DNA of 64,000 nucleotides from PLA3 sp964592235 (GTDB taxonomy: Bacteria > Planctomycetota > Phycisphaerae > UBA1845 > UTPLA1), in assembly GCA_964592235.1 (NCBI GenBank), contig CAZQCF010000005.1:62001-126000 (forward strand), given 5' to 3'. The notes under the pieces were generated by a model that saw only the letters and a program-made list of their open reading frames with translations, was not told the origin of the DNA and did not search any database. The translations under genes were made by a program, and so were the position numbers. This document shows positions 18,151 through 26,142 of the stretch, piece by piece; positions within the stretch are counted from its first letter, which is position 1; every line of letters starts with the position of its first letter.

Positions 18151-19298
18151 ACGGGGCGGACGAAACGCATGCGGCGCTGCTGACGCCGATGGGGCCGGGG
18201 GCAATCGCCGTGATCGCGCTGCGCGGGCCCGACGCCGAGCGCGTGGTCGCAGCGGTGACCTGCGCGCGAAAAGCGAGCAATGAGAAATCCGATTCGCGGA
18301 AGTCGCCTCCTATCGAATTAAATCGCCCGACGCTGCGGCGACTCGTTGACGGCCCGATGACGCTGGATGATGTTCTCTTATTGCGCCGGCGCGAGGCAGG
18401 CGGCGAGACCGAGCGCTTTGAATTCCACGTCCATGGCGGCGTTCGCATTGTTCAGCGCCTCCTGATGCTCCTGGAACGGCAGGGCGCACGCGTCGTCGAC
18501 CCACAGGCCCTTGCCGATTCCTCGGCAGCGGGCAAGGAAATTGAACAGGCAGTCTTCGCGGCCTTGTTGCGCGCCGGATCGCGCCGCCTGGCGCAATGGC
18601 TGCTCGCGCAGCGCGAGATCCTGCCGGCCTCTCTCGCCGTGCGCGAACACTGGTCGACCCAGGAGCGAGAGGCTTACGAGCGGCGTACCCGCGCGGCGAT
18701 CCGACTTGTACGCGGAATCCGGATCGCCATCGTCGGCCCGCCCAACGCTGGCAAGAGCACGCTCGCGAATCGGCTGATCGGCCACGAGCGCGTTATCACG
18801 TCTGACGTGCCCGGCACCACGCGCGATTGGGTGGAAGAAACGGCGCTGATCGACGGCTGGCCGATGACCCTGGTGGACACCGCGGGTGTTCGAGAGACAG
18901 GCTGTGAGATTGAGTCGGAGGCGATTCGTCGCGGCGCGGGGCGCGCTCGCGACTCGGACTTGATCCTCGTTGTGATGGATGGTGCCGTTGCGACTCAAGA
19001 CCGGGAGCAATCGATGCAGTCGTTCTTCAGCTCGATGCCCGATCCGACGCGCGCGGTGCTGATCTTAAACAAGTGCGATACGCCGACTCGCGCGGAGGAA
19101 TGCCTACGGGCGTTTGGTGCGACGTGGGGCGACGTGGCGCGGCGATTCAAGTCGGTCGTTGCCGTTTCGGCGCTGGACGGGGTGGGGCATGCGGATTTGG
19201 AAAAGGCCGTGCTGATGGAGTTGGACGTGGGCATACTGCGCGACGATCTGCCGTCGGGCTTCCTGGAAGAGCATCTCGAGTTTTCAACCGACAAGTAA
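18147..19298 (+). CDS. mnmE: MnmE-like (TrmE) GTPase, shortened
   Basis: MnmE with MnmG modifies the wobble uridine of several tRNAs. This 383 aa protein keeps an N-terminal domain (GPGAIAVIALRGPDAE, then FHVHGG) and a full G domain: GPPNAGKST (about 193-201), PGTTRD, DTAGVRE and LNKCDT. It is about 70 residues shorter than the usual 450. It lacks the PGEF-to-LNGK block, and it ends in FSTDK instead of the catalytic C-x-G-K tail. It may be a divergent MnmE or a GTPase that has lost the chemistry. Coupled to coaX by a four-base overlap. Confidence 0.78.
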   Translation: MNGADETHAALLTPMGPGAIAVIALRGPDAERVVAAVTCARKASNEKSDSRKSPPIELNRPTLRRLVDGPMTLDDVLLLRRREAGGETERFEFHVHGGVRIVQRLLMLLERQGARVVDPQALADSSAAGKEIEQAVFAALLRAGSRRLAQWLLAQREILPASLAVREHWSTQEREAYERRTRAAIRLVRGIRIAIVGPPNAGKSTLANRLIGHERVITSDVPGTTRDWVEETALIDGWPMTLVDTAGVRETGCEIESEAIRRGAGRARDSDLILVVMDGAVATQDREQSMQSFFSSMPDPTRAVLILNKCDTPTRAEECLRAFGATWGDVARRFKSVVAVSALDGVGHADLEKAVLMELDVGILRDDLPSGFLEEHLEFSTDK

Positions 19299-19377
19299 TT
19301 GCTCGGGGCGAGTCTGTCGATAAGATACGGCTGTTGGCTGGGCGGAACCTGCGCGGTCGCTGAACCATCCAGGTTGA

Positions 19378-20388
19378 TTGGCGGGTATTGGAGCGAACTA
19401 CTTGAAGCGCGAGCAGGTCAGGGAGTATCGGCATCCTCGAACGGGCGAGCCGCTCGCGTTGCGCGCGGATCGCATCGAGGGTGATGAGATTCTGGAGGGG
19501 GCGCTGACGGGCGGGGGCGATACCTTTGAAATCGTGAACGGAATCCCGAGGTTCTGCCCGCGCGAGAATTATGCCGAAAGCTTCGGGTATCAATGGCAGA
19601 CGTTCTCAACGACGCAACTGGATTCGCAGTCGAAATGGGGCGGTAAGAGCGCGGAGCGACTGTATCAGGAAACCAACTGGCCGAAGTCTTTGCGGGGCGA
19701 GCGTATTCTCGAGGCCGGTTCGGGCATGGGCCGCTTCACCGAGCCGCTCGCGCAGACGGGCGCGACGTTGTGCACGTTTGACTACAGCGCGGCCGTCGAT
19801 GCGAATCGGCGCAACAACGGCAAATATGACAATGTCTGTTTTGCGCAGGCCGATATTTACAATCCTCCGTACGAGCACGGCTCTTTCGACAAGGTTTTGT
19901 GCATCGGGGTGATCCAGCATTGCCCCGACCCGCGTGCAGCGTTCATGAGCCTCGTGAGGTTTCTCAAGCCCGGAGGCGAAATCGTCATCGACCATTACCG
20001 CTTCTACTGGAAGTCTTTCTTGTTTGGCAAGTATTACCTTCGGCCGATCACGCGCCGTCTCTCACCGCAGACGCTGCATCGCTTCGTGCGGTTTCATGTG
20101 GGGTGGGTTTACCCGCTCACCGGCCTGATTCACAAACTCGCCGGCCGGCCCATTCGCGGCTTCTCGTGGCTGCTCGGCGTGGCCGATTATCGGGGCGTCC
20201 ATGACCTCGACGAGAAGGCCCTGTACGAGCACGCATTGCTGGACACCTTTGACATGCTGGCGCCCGCCTACGATCGACCGAAGACACTTGGTCAAATTCG
20301 GCGCTGGTTTGCGGAGGCGGGGTTGGTGGATGTCGTCGTCAAACCGGGGTGGAACGGAATTGAAGCCCGCGGGCGCCGACCGATGTGA
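19378..20388 (+). CDS. Class I SAM-dependent methyltransferase
   Basis: 336 aa. An N-terminal section resembling the beta-rich Trm112/UPF0434-like lead (HPRTGEPLAL, FEIVNGIPRFCP) precedes a Rossmann methyltransferase domain (about 110-220), with SAM motif I LEAGSGMGRF and motif IV DKVLCIGVIQHCPDP. The C-terminal third has hydrophobic stretches near 225-265 that might touch the membrane. The substrate is unknown; this layout is frequent in lipid or glycan gene sets. The start is uncertain: TTG at 19378 has a weak AGG before it. It stands 79 bases after the MnmE-like gene. Confidence 0.72.
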   Translation: MAGIGANYLKREQVREYRHPRTGEPLALRADRIEGDEILEGALTGGGDTFEIVNGIPRFCPRENYAESFGYQWQTFSTTQLDSQSKWGGKSAERLYQETNWPKSLRGERILEAGSGMGRFTEPLAQTGATLCTFDYSAAVDANRRNNGKYDNVCFAQADIYNPPYEHGSFDKVLCIGVIQHCPDPRAAFMSLVRFLKPGGEIVIDHYRFYWKSFLFGKYYLRPITRRLSPQTLHRFVRFHVGWVYPLTGLIHKLAGRPIRGFSWLLGVADYRGVHDLDEKALYEHALLDTFDMLAPAYDRPKTLGQIRRWFAEAGLVDVVVKPGWNGIEARGRRPM

Positions 20389-20400
20389 CCGCGCGGGTGG

Positions 20401-21912
20401 TCACGCCTGCCGCGCGATCTGGAATTTCTTCACGCGATAACGCAGGTTGTCCCGGCTGATGCCCAGCGAGCGGGCGGCCTTGGATTGATTCCAGTTGTTC
20501 TCGCGCAGCGCCTTGACGATCAACGCCTTCTCATAGCCCCAGAGCGACGATTCCTGCTTCGTGTTATCCGCAAAGGTTTCATCACCGACGATTTCGCGCG
20601 GCAGGTGCGCTGGGGTCAGCGTCTGGCCATCGGCCAGCAGAACCGAGCGCTCAACCACGTTTTGCAATTCGCGGATGTTGCCGGGCCAGTGATAGCTTGC
20701 CAGCAGCGCCATCGCCTCGTCGCTGACATTGGGCCGCCGACATCCCAACTGGGTCGACGCGAGCGCGATGAAGTGGTCTACCAACACGGGGATGTCTTCG
20801 CGGCGCTGACGCAGTGGCGGCAGGTTGATCGGAAACACATTCAGGCGGTAGTAGAGGTCTTCGCGAAACGTCTCCTTCTCGATCGCCTCGCGCAGATTGC
20901 GATTCGTCGCGGCAATGATGCGCACGTCGGTGCTGATGGTCTTCGTGCCGCCGACGCGAACGAACTCCTTCTCCTGCAACACGCGCAGCAGTTTCACCTG
21001 CGTGCTCATGCTGATGTCGCCGATCTCGTCGAGAAAGAGCGTGCCGCCGTCGGCCAGCTCGAATCGCCCCATCTTGTCCGTGTGCGCGCCGGTAAAGGCG
21101 CCCTTTTCATGGCCGAACAGCTCGCTCTCCAGCAGCGTCTCGGGCAATGCGGCACAATTGATGGCAATGAACGGCTTGTCAGACCGAGGGCTTGCCGCGT
21201 GAATTTGCCTTGCGGTAATCTCCTTGCCGGTGCCGGTCTCTCCCAGTAGCAGCACGGTCGCGTTGCTGCCGGCGACCCGGTTGACCATGTCCATCACCTG
21301 CCGCAGCGAGGCCGAGCTGCCGATGATTGGCGCGGCGATGCGCAACGTCTCTTTCAGGCCGCGGTTTTCCTTGACGAGATTCGTATGCTCCGCGGCGTTG
21401 TGGGCGCCGGCGGCCGCGAGATTGGCGAATACTTGAAGCAGCGTGAGGTCGTTATCGTCGTACGCGCCGCCGCCGATCTTGTTGAGAACTTCGACGACGC
21501 CGATCACGTCGCCCTTCCAGATGAGTGGCGCGGCGACCATCCCGCGCGTTTGAAAACTGCTCTTGGCGTCAATCCCCTTGAAGAAGTCCTTGTTCTCGCG
21601 GACGTCGCCGACAATCGTCGGCTGCGCCGTCGCCACCACGCGTCCGGCGATGCCGAGGTTCGCGTCAAATTCTTCGCCGATCAGAGCAGACGCCCGGTCG
21701 CCAACCGCCGCCATGAACTTGAGCTTGTTGCGTCGCCGATCCAGCATCAGGACGCTCGACGCTTCCGAGCGAAGCACAGCAGCGGCCTTCATGGCGATGG
21801 CCTGGAGCACGTCGCCGAGGTGGAGCGAGGCATTGATTGCGGCGGAGGCCTCGACGAGTACGGACACGGTTCGCGGGGAGAGGTTTCGAAATGTCGTGGC
21901 GTCAGATACCAT
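20401..21912 (-). CDS. Sigma-54-dependent activator with GAF sensor domain
   Basis: 503 aa transcription activator. An N-terminal GAF domain (about 25-170) senses an unknown ligand. The AAA+ domain (about 195-435) has Walker A LLGETGTGKE, the sigma-54 contact loop GAFTGAH, and Walker B GGTLFLDEIGD. A Fis-type helix-turn-helix closes the protein (NNWNQSKAARSLGISRDNLR). It would melt promoters held by RpoN. There is no receiver domain, so no two-component partner is implied. It is transcribed away from the ECF sigma gene, with GGGTAA repeats between them. Confidence 0.92.
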   Translation of the reverse strand: MVSDATTFRNLSPRTVSVLVEASAAINASLHLGDVLQAIAMKAAAVLRSEASSVLMLDRRRNKLKFMAAVGDRASALIGEEFDANLGIAGRVVATAQPTIVGDVRENKDFFKGIDAKSSFQTRGMVAAPLIWKGDVIGVVEVLNKIGGGAYDDNDLTLLQVFANLAAAGAHNAAEHTNLVKENRGLKETLRIAAPIIGSSASLRQVMDMVNRVAGSNATVLLLGETGTGKEITARQIHAASPRSDKPFIAINCAALPETLLESELFGHEKGAFTGAHTDKMGRFELADGGTLFLDEIGDISMSTQVKLLRVLQEKEFVRVGGTKTISTDVRIIAATNRNLREAIEKETFREDLYYRLNVFPINLPPLRQRREDIPVLVDHFIALASTQLGCRRPNVSDEAMALLASYHWPGNIRELQNVVERSVLLADGQTLTPAHLPREIVGDETFADNTKQESSLWGYEKALIVKALRENNWNQSKAARSLGISRDNLRYRVKKFQIARQA

Positions 21913-21941
21913 GGATTTGGCACCGAACGTATAGCGAGGCT

Positions 21942-22060
21942 ATTGGGTAATACATGGGTAATATCCGTCCGGTCGCAACGTATTACCCTCTTGCTGTTGT
22001 AACTATCTATCAGTACCATAGGTTACGAAACTGGGTAAGTCAAGGGGAAAATTACCCAGT
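21942..22060. promoter_or_regulatory. Array of GGGTAA repeats between divergent regulators
   Basis: Five copies of a GGGTAA(T) motif lie in the region between the sigma-54 activator and the ECF sigma gene. Two are direct and 11 bases apart (21943-21951, 21954-21962), one is inverted (21982-21988), and a perfect 9-base inverted pair ACTGGGTAA/TTACCCAGT sits at 22030-22038 and 22052-22060. The region is much richer in A+T than its surroundings. It is a likely operator, but the binding protein is unknown. Confidence 0.55.
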
Positions 22061-22150
22061 TCCATAAACTGCTTCCAGGATTGTATTTGTCGATGGAGAA
22101 ACAGAGAACTTTCCGGGCCATGGGGTCGTACGACGCAATAGGAACACAGG

Positions 22151-22768
22151 GTGGTGAATCGACCGCAGGAAGTCGAAGACGCCGGGACGGATGAACGGCT
22201 TCTGGCCCAGTTCGTCGCCGGCGACGAGGCACGATTCGCCGAGCTGGTGGAGCGCTTCTCGCCCCAGGTGTTCCAGTTCGTGGCGCGGTTTGTCCGCGAC
22301 CCGGCGACGGCCGACGACCTGGTACAGGAGACATTTGTCCAGGTTTACCAGTCGGCCGGGGGGTTTGACCCCCAGCGTCGGCTGCGTCCGTGGCTGTTCA
22401 CGATCGCGGCGAACAAAGCGCGCGACTTTTTGCGGAGCCGCGGTCGACGAAAGGAAGTTTCGCTGGACGGACCGACGGCGAGCGAGTCGGACGCGGCGAG
22501 TTTTCTGGATTTCCTCGGTGACGATTCGACGTCACCCGGCGATGCGGTGGAGTCGGCCGAGGTTCGGCAGGAGGTGCGAGCGGTCATCGACGGCATGCCG
22601 GATCACCTTCGGGAGGTTCTGCTGCTGGGGTATTTTGATCGCTTCGCGTACAAGGAGATCGCGGAGATCCTTTCGATCCCGCTGGGAACGGTGAAGAGCA
22701 GGTTGCACGCGGCGGTGAACCATTTCGCCGCGACGTATCGAAAGCGGATGGAGCGTGCCGAACGGTAA
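22151..22768 (+). CDS. ECF-type RNA polymerase sigma factor
   Basis: Sigma-70 family ECF factor of 205 aa. Region 2 (about 25-95) contains ATADDLVQETFVQVY and the helix PWLFTIAANKARDFLR. Region 4 (about 140-195) contains LREVLLLGYFDRFAYKEIAE and the recognition helix IPLGTVKSRLHAAVNH. A long acidic linker joins the regions. Initiation is at GTG 22151 (or GTG 22154). The gene 88 bases downstream encodes a membrane protein with an anti-sigma-like start, its probable regulator. Confidence 0.9.
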   Translation: MVNRPQEVEDAGTDERLLAQFVAGDEARFAELVERFSPQVFQFVARFVRDPATADDLVQETFVQVYQSAGGFDPQRRLRPWLFTIAANKARDFLRSRGRRKEVSLDGPTASESDAASFLDFLGDDSTSPGDAVESAEVRQEVRAVIDGMPDHLREVLLLGYFDRFAYKEIAEILSIPLGTVKSRLHAAVNHFAATYRKRMERAER

Positions 22769-22856
22769 AGCCGAGCGGCCGCGCGGGGATGATGGAGAGG
22801 GAGGACGTGAGTACGATGCAGAGTGATCGCCGACCCGATCAAGGCGGTGGGCAGCC

Positions 22857-23873
22857 ATGACCCAGCCATCGAAAGACGAACCCAACCAGCAACAGGACCT
22901 GCTGGGGTACGCCCTCGGCCTGCTCGACGAATCCGAGCGGGCGGCGGTGGAGGCCGCGTTTACCAATCAGGCGGAATTGGATCGGGCCGTCCAGCGAGTG
23001 CGGCAAGTCTTGCGGCCGCTCGATGTGGATCGCGCCGAGGCGCCGGCGGATTTGTCCGCGCGAATTCGGGCGCGGGTGGACGCGCTGCATCGGACGATTC
23101 CCCTCACGGCGGGCAAGTCGCTTGCTCCGACCGACGGCGGCGCGAACTCGGATCGGGCCAGCAGTTTTTCGTCGCGCGACCTGATCGGGCTTGCCGCGGC
23201 GATTCTGATTTTTGTCGGCATCTTCGTGCCGGGCTATCAGTCGGCGCGCCGCGCCACGCAACGCACGATCTGTGCCAACAATTTGCGCCAGATCGGGTAC
23301 GGCGCCGTGCAGTATGCGGAGGCCAACGCGAATCAATTCCCACTGACGGCCGGGCTGCCGGTCGATGCGGCGTGGGCGGCCGGCGCGGCGAAGAGTCAGC
23401 CCGAGTTTCGCCACGTCAGCAGTTCGCGACAGTTGTTCCCACTGGTGCAGCAGGGGTACGTCGAGCCGCAACAGTTTGTGTGCGAGGCGCGGCCGGGCGA
23501 GATTCCCATGACGCGCGAGCAGGCGGCGGGGCGGAATGACTTTCCCAACGTGCGGAACAACAGTTACTCGACGCCGATTCTGCCGCAACAGTGGACGCGC
23601 CTGGAGCTGGATCCGTCGATGCCGATCGCGTCGGACCTGACGCCGCTGGTGAATGACGATCGCGCGCTGGTCGAAGGGGCCGCGCCGGAGAACTCAACGA
23701 GTCATCCGTGGATGAAGGGTCAGAACGTGCTGCGAGCGAACATCAGCGTCATCTGGTCGCCCAATCCGCGGGTCGGGCTGGACAACGACGATATCTATCG
23801 CGTCATGGGCGTGAATCGCTACACCGGCACCGAACGGCCGAGCAACCGAACCGATGCCTTCCTGATTCCGTAG
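22857..23873 (+). CDS. Anti-sigma-like membrane protein with pilin-type (DUF1559-like) exterior
   Basis: 338 aa single-pass protein. Residues 1-85 are cytoplasmic and resemble anti-sigma regulators (a helix with LLGYALGLLDESERAAVEAA, as in RskA-type proteins), but without zinc Cys/His. A transmembrane helix (about 103-122) runs into SARRATQRTICANNLRQIG, the region that in DUF1559 prepilin-like proteins follows the methylated N-terminal helix; the exterior domain continues in that style to an end in TDAFLIP. The place after an ECF sigma gene suggests sigma control by an exported sensor. Function is inferred from architecture and position only. A strong terminator follows. Confidence 0.75.
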   Translation: MTQPSKDEPNQQQDLLGYALGLLDESERAAVEAAFTNQAELDRAVQRVRQVLRPLDVDRAEAPADLSARIRARVDALHRTIPLTAGKSLAPTDGGANSDRASSFSSRDLIGLAAAILIFVGIFVPGYQSARRATQRTICANNLRQIGYGAVQYAEANANQFPLTAGLPVDAAWAAGAAKSQPEFRHVSSSRQLFPLVQQGYVEPQQFVCEARPGEIPMTREQAAGRNDFPNVRNNSYSTPILPQQWTRLELDPSMPIASDLTPLVNDDRALVEGAAPENSTSHPWMKGQNVLRANISVIWSPNPRVGLDNDDIYRVMGVNRYTGTERPSNRTDAFLIP

Positions 23874-23935
23874 AAGGGATTGAACCGGCAGCGCTTCAAA
23901 CAGCAATCTTCCTCCTCCGACCTCCGAGCGAGGTG

Positions 23936-23974
23936 CGGCACGAGACGACGAGTGCGTCTCGTGCCGTTTTTTTT
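23936..23974 (+). terminator. Rho-independent terminator
   Basis: A perfect 12-base stem (23936-23947 with 23955-23966) with a 7-base loop is followed by eight T. It ends the ECF sigma/membrane-partner transcription unit, 62 bases after the stop. Confidence 0.92.
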
Positions 23975-24011
23975 CTTCTTTGATCTTGAGGCCTGGGCCG
24001 CCCGTGCGAGA

Positions 24012-24491
24012 TCAGGGATTCTTGGGCAATTGGGCCGGGTCAAACGGCGTGAAGCACTCCGGACAGCGCGGTTCGGTGAGACCGGTCAGGTTGTAGCCGC
24101 ATTTCTGGCATTCAATTGACCGTGCCTGCGTCGGTTTATATGTCGAAATGATGAGCGCCGCGATGCCCAGCGTCACCGGCGGTGCAATCCCGATAATCAG
24201 CATTGAACCAGTCTTGGCAAGTACGCCGACCCAACTGAATTGTGCCGCGTACTTGAAGCTACTCGTGGCATCTAGGTAGACGACCAGGCCCAATAGTACC
24301 AGCGGAATCAAGATCGCCAGCCATGCGAGCATTTGCCCCATGGAACGCGATGTTGCGTTACGCGCATTCTGTCCTCGCTTCGCAAGCGCAATCGCAGCGA
24401 TGCCAACCGGTATGCCGAAGCACCAAGGCGTCATCAGGTAAACAACCTGTTCCCCGTGGGCAAGCAAAAAAGATGGGCAGTTGAGCCACAT
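24012..24491 (-). CDS. Small membrane protein with C-terminal zinc ribbon
   Basis: 159 aa with three likely transmembrane segments (about 18-36, 50-72 and 85-112), then a cytoplasmic tail with CQKCGYNLTGL followed by CPEC, a four-Cys zinc ribbon. Small membrane proteins with this CGYNLTG ribbon are frequent in planctomycetes and have no assigned role. The ATG at 24491 has AAGGCG almost touching it; a later Met (residue 20) is another possible start. It lies just downstream, on the same strand, of tRNA-Cys. Confidence 0.7.
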   Translation of the reverse strand: MWLNCPSFLLAHGEQVVYLMTPWCFGIPVGIAAIALAKRGQNARNATSRSMGQMLAWLAILIPLVLLGLVVYLDATSSFKYAAQFSWVGVLAKTGSMLIIGIAPPVTLGIAALIISTYKPTQARSIECQKCGYNLTGLTEPRCPECFTPFDPAQLPKNP

Positions 24492-24567
24492 GCGCCTTCA
24501 TGCTCCGAGAGAGCAATTCTGGTCTATTTCGGCCCGCGGCGGATTGCTCAGTTGCAGGAGAATTGAC

Positions 24568-24641
24568 AGGCCGCGGTCGGATTCGAACCGACGAATAACG
24601 GATTTGCAATCCGTCCCCTTGAACCACTTGGGTACGCGGCC
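24568..24641 (-). tRNA. tRNA-Cys (GCA)
   Basis: Minus-strand cloverleaf with a seven-pair acceptor stem (24635-24641 with 24569-24575), anticodon loop TTGCAAA giving GCA, T-loop GGTTCGAATCC, and discriminator U73, the base expected of tRNA-Cys. The CCA end is not encoded. Confidence 0.95.
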
Positions 24642-24767
24642 GGTAATCGACGGGCATGTGAAATGCCTCGCGCCGGACCCCTGTTTGTAGCCCGGAAGGG
24701 CCGGCCGGTCAAGGCGGCGAGGCGGTCCCGGGGCATCAGGACATGGGTCCGAGTAAGATGGCGTGGA

Positions 24768-25742
24768 ATGTCTTCGGAGTCATCCATCCCGATCACGCTC
24801 GCGCCTCGCGATGTCGGTACCGATGCGGGGATTGGGCTTGGCGCGCAGGCTGCCCGGCCGCTGCCGATCGCGCGCGTGCTGCGCGATGGCGACGTGACCA
24901 AGTTCTGCCAGACCACGCCCGACGGCTACGAAATTGAATCCGTGCTCATCCCGATGGGCGCGCGCGAAAACACGTGGCACACGCTCTGCGTCTCGTCGCA
25001 GATCGGCTGCAAGCGCGGCTGCACCTTCTGCCAAACCGCGCAGATGGGGCTGATTCGCAATCTGACGGTGGATGAAATCGTGGGGCAGGTGGCCGCCGCG
25101 CGCGACGAGTTGGGCGCGGCTGTGCGGAACCTCGTGTTCATGGGTATGGGCGAGCCGATGGACAATCTCGACGCGGTGATCGAGTCGATCACGCGGCTGC
25201 ACAATGATCACGCGCGGCAGATTCCTCGGCGGCGCATCACGGTCTCGACGGTGGGGCGGTGCGAGGGTATCCGGCGGCTGGCGGCGCTGCGGTGGCGGCG
25301 ACTGAATCTGGCGGTGTCGCTGAACGCGCCGAACGATGCGATCCGCTCGCAGATCATGCCGATCAATCGCGTGGAGCCGATGGCGGAACTGCGCCGTGCG
25401 ATTGCCGCGTACCCGGTCCGGGCGGGCGGCCACGTCCTGATCGAGTATGTTCTTATTCGGGGCCTGAACGACGCGCCGGAGCACGCGCGCGAGCTGGCCG
25501 CGTACCTGCACGGCCTGCCGACGTGCGTGAATCTGATTCCGTACAATCCGCGCGAGAATTCGCCCTACGACGTGCCCGATGAGGAGACGGTTGTCGCGTT
25601 TCAGCAAGTCCTGATGGACGCAGGTCAGCTTGCCTTCCGCCGGAACACAAAGGGCACGCAGGCCATGGCGGCGTGCGGACAATTGGGAACCCTGGCGGCC
25701 CGGCGGCGTTCGTTTTCCTCGGATGGCAAGCCAACTGGCTGA
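24768..25742 (+). CDS. rlmN: RlmN/Cfr family radical SAM rRNA methyltransferase
   Basis: Radical SAM enzyme of the family that methylates A2503 of 23S rRNA (RlmN also acts on A37 of some tRNAs). The cluster motif is CKRGCTFC, the glycine-rich GMGEPMDN follows, and the C-terminal catalytic Cys lies in AACGQLG. With the start at ATG 24768 it has 324 aa and lacks most of the helical N-terminal domain of typical RlmN. The frame extends to 24663, but that part starts 22 bases from the divergent tRNA-Cys and does not look coding. RlmN is far likelier than Cfr given the chromosomal setting. Confidence 0.85.
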   Translation: MSSESSIPITLAPRDVGTDAGIGLGAQAARPLPIARVLRDGDVTKFCQTTPDGYEIESVLIPMGARENTWHTLCVSSQIGCKRGCTFCQTAQMGLIRNLTVDEIVGQVAAARDELGAAVRNLVFMGMGEPMDNLDAVIESITRLHNDHARQIPRRRITVSTVGRCEGIRRLAALRWRRLNLAVSLNAPNDAIRSQIMPINRVEPMAELRRAIAAYPVRAGGHVLIEYVLIRGLNDAPEHARELAAYLHGLPTCVNLIPYNPRENSPYDVPDEETVVAFQQVLMDAGQLAFRRNTKGTQAMAACGQLGTLAARRRSFSSDGKPTG

Positions 25743-25791
25743 ATAGGCGTGATTGCCGATCTTGCCTTCTGACCACAGCCTACTCGAAACG

Positions 25792-25866
25792 GGTGAGTGA
25801 CGGGATTCGAACCCGCGACCCCTAGGACCACAACCTAGTGCTCTAACCAACTGAGCTACACTCACC
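25792..25866 (-). tRNA. tRNA-His (GTG)
   Basis: Minus-strand cloverleaf with anticodon loop TTGTGGT, giving GTG, and T-arm GGGTTCGAATCCC. The extra G at position -1 (25866) pairs with discriminator C73 (25792), the identity mark of tRNA-His. CCA is not encoded. Confidence 0.95.
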
Positions 25867-26142
25867 AACATGCCGCGAAGGACTGACAGCGGCTCCCTCC
25901 AGCTCCCCCTCATTATCGCTGCCGGGCGGCGTGTTTCAAGTCCGAGTTCGCCCGGCTCGGGAACGTTGCGATCGCCCGCATTACGCCGCGGGCAATTCAT
26001 CATGGAGCATTCTAGGACGCCTTGCGCCGGGAAGGTATTTCACGACAAAGTTCAGCCCCCGCCGACTCGATATTGCACAATGAATCGGAGTCGCCGCTCC
26101 CAGCGGGCGCGATGCCGTCACCGAAGCTCCCGGGAGGCTGCT

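Noticed and set aside
21914..21935. Possible sigma-54 promoter starting TTGGCAC
   Set aside because: There is no matching GC element at the -12 position at the required spacing.
24663..25742. Cfr resistance gene
   Set aside because: Vertical-looking chromosomal setting and base use; the sequence fits RlmN in general, and nothing marks it as mobile.
25870..26142. N-terminal extension of the diguanylate cyclase
   Set aside because: It starts four bases from tRNA-His and has no protein-like pattern; GTG 26143 has a good ribosome site.
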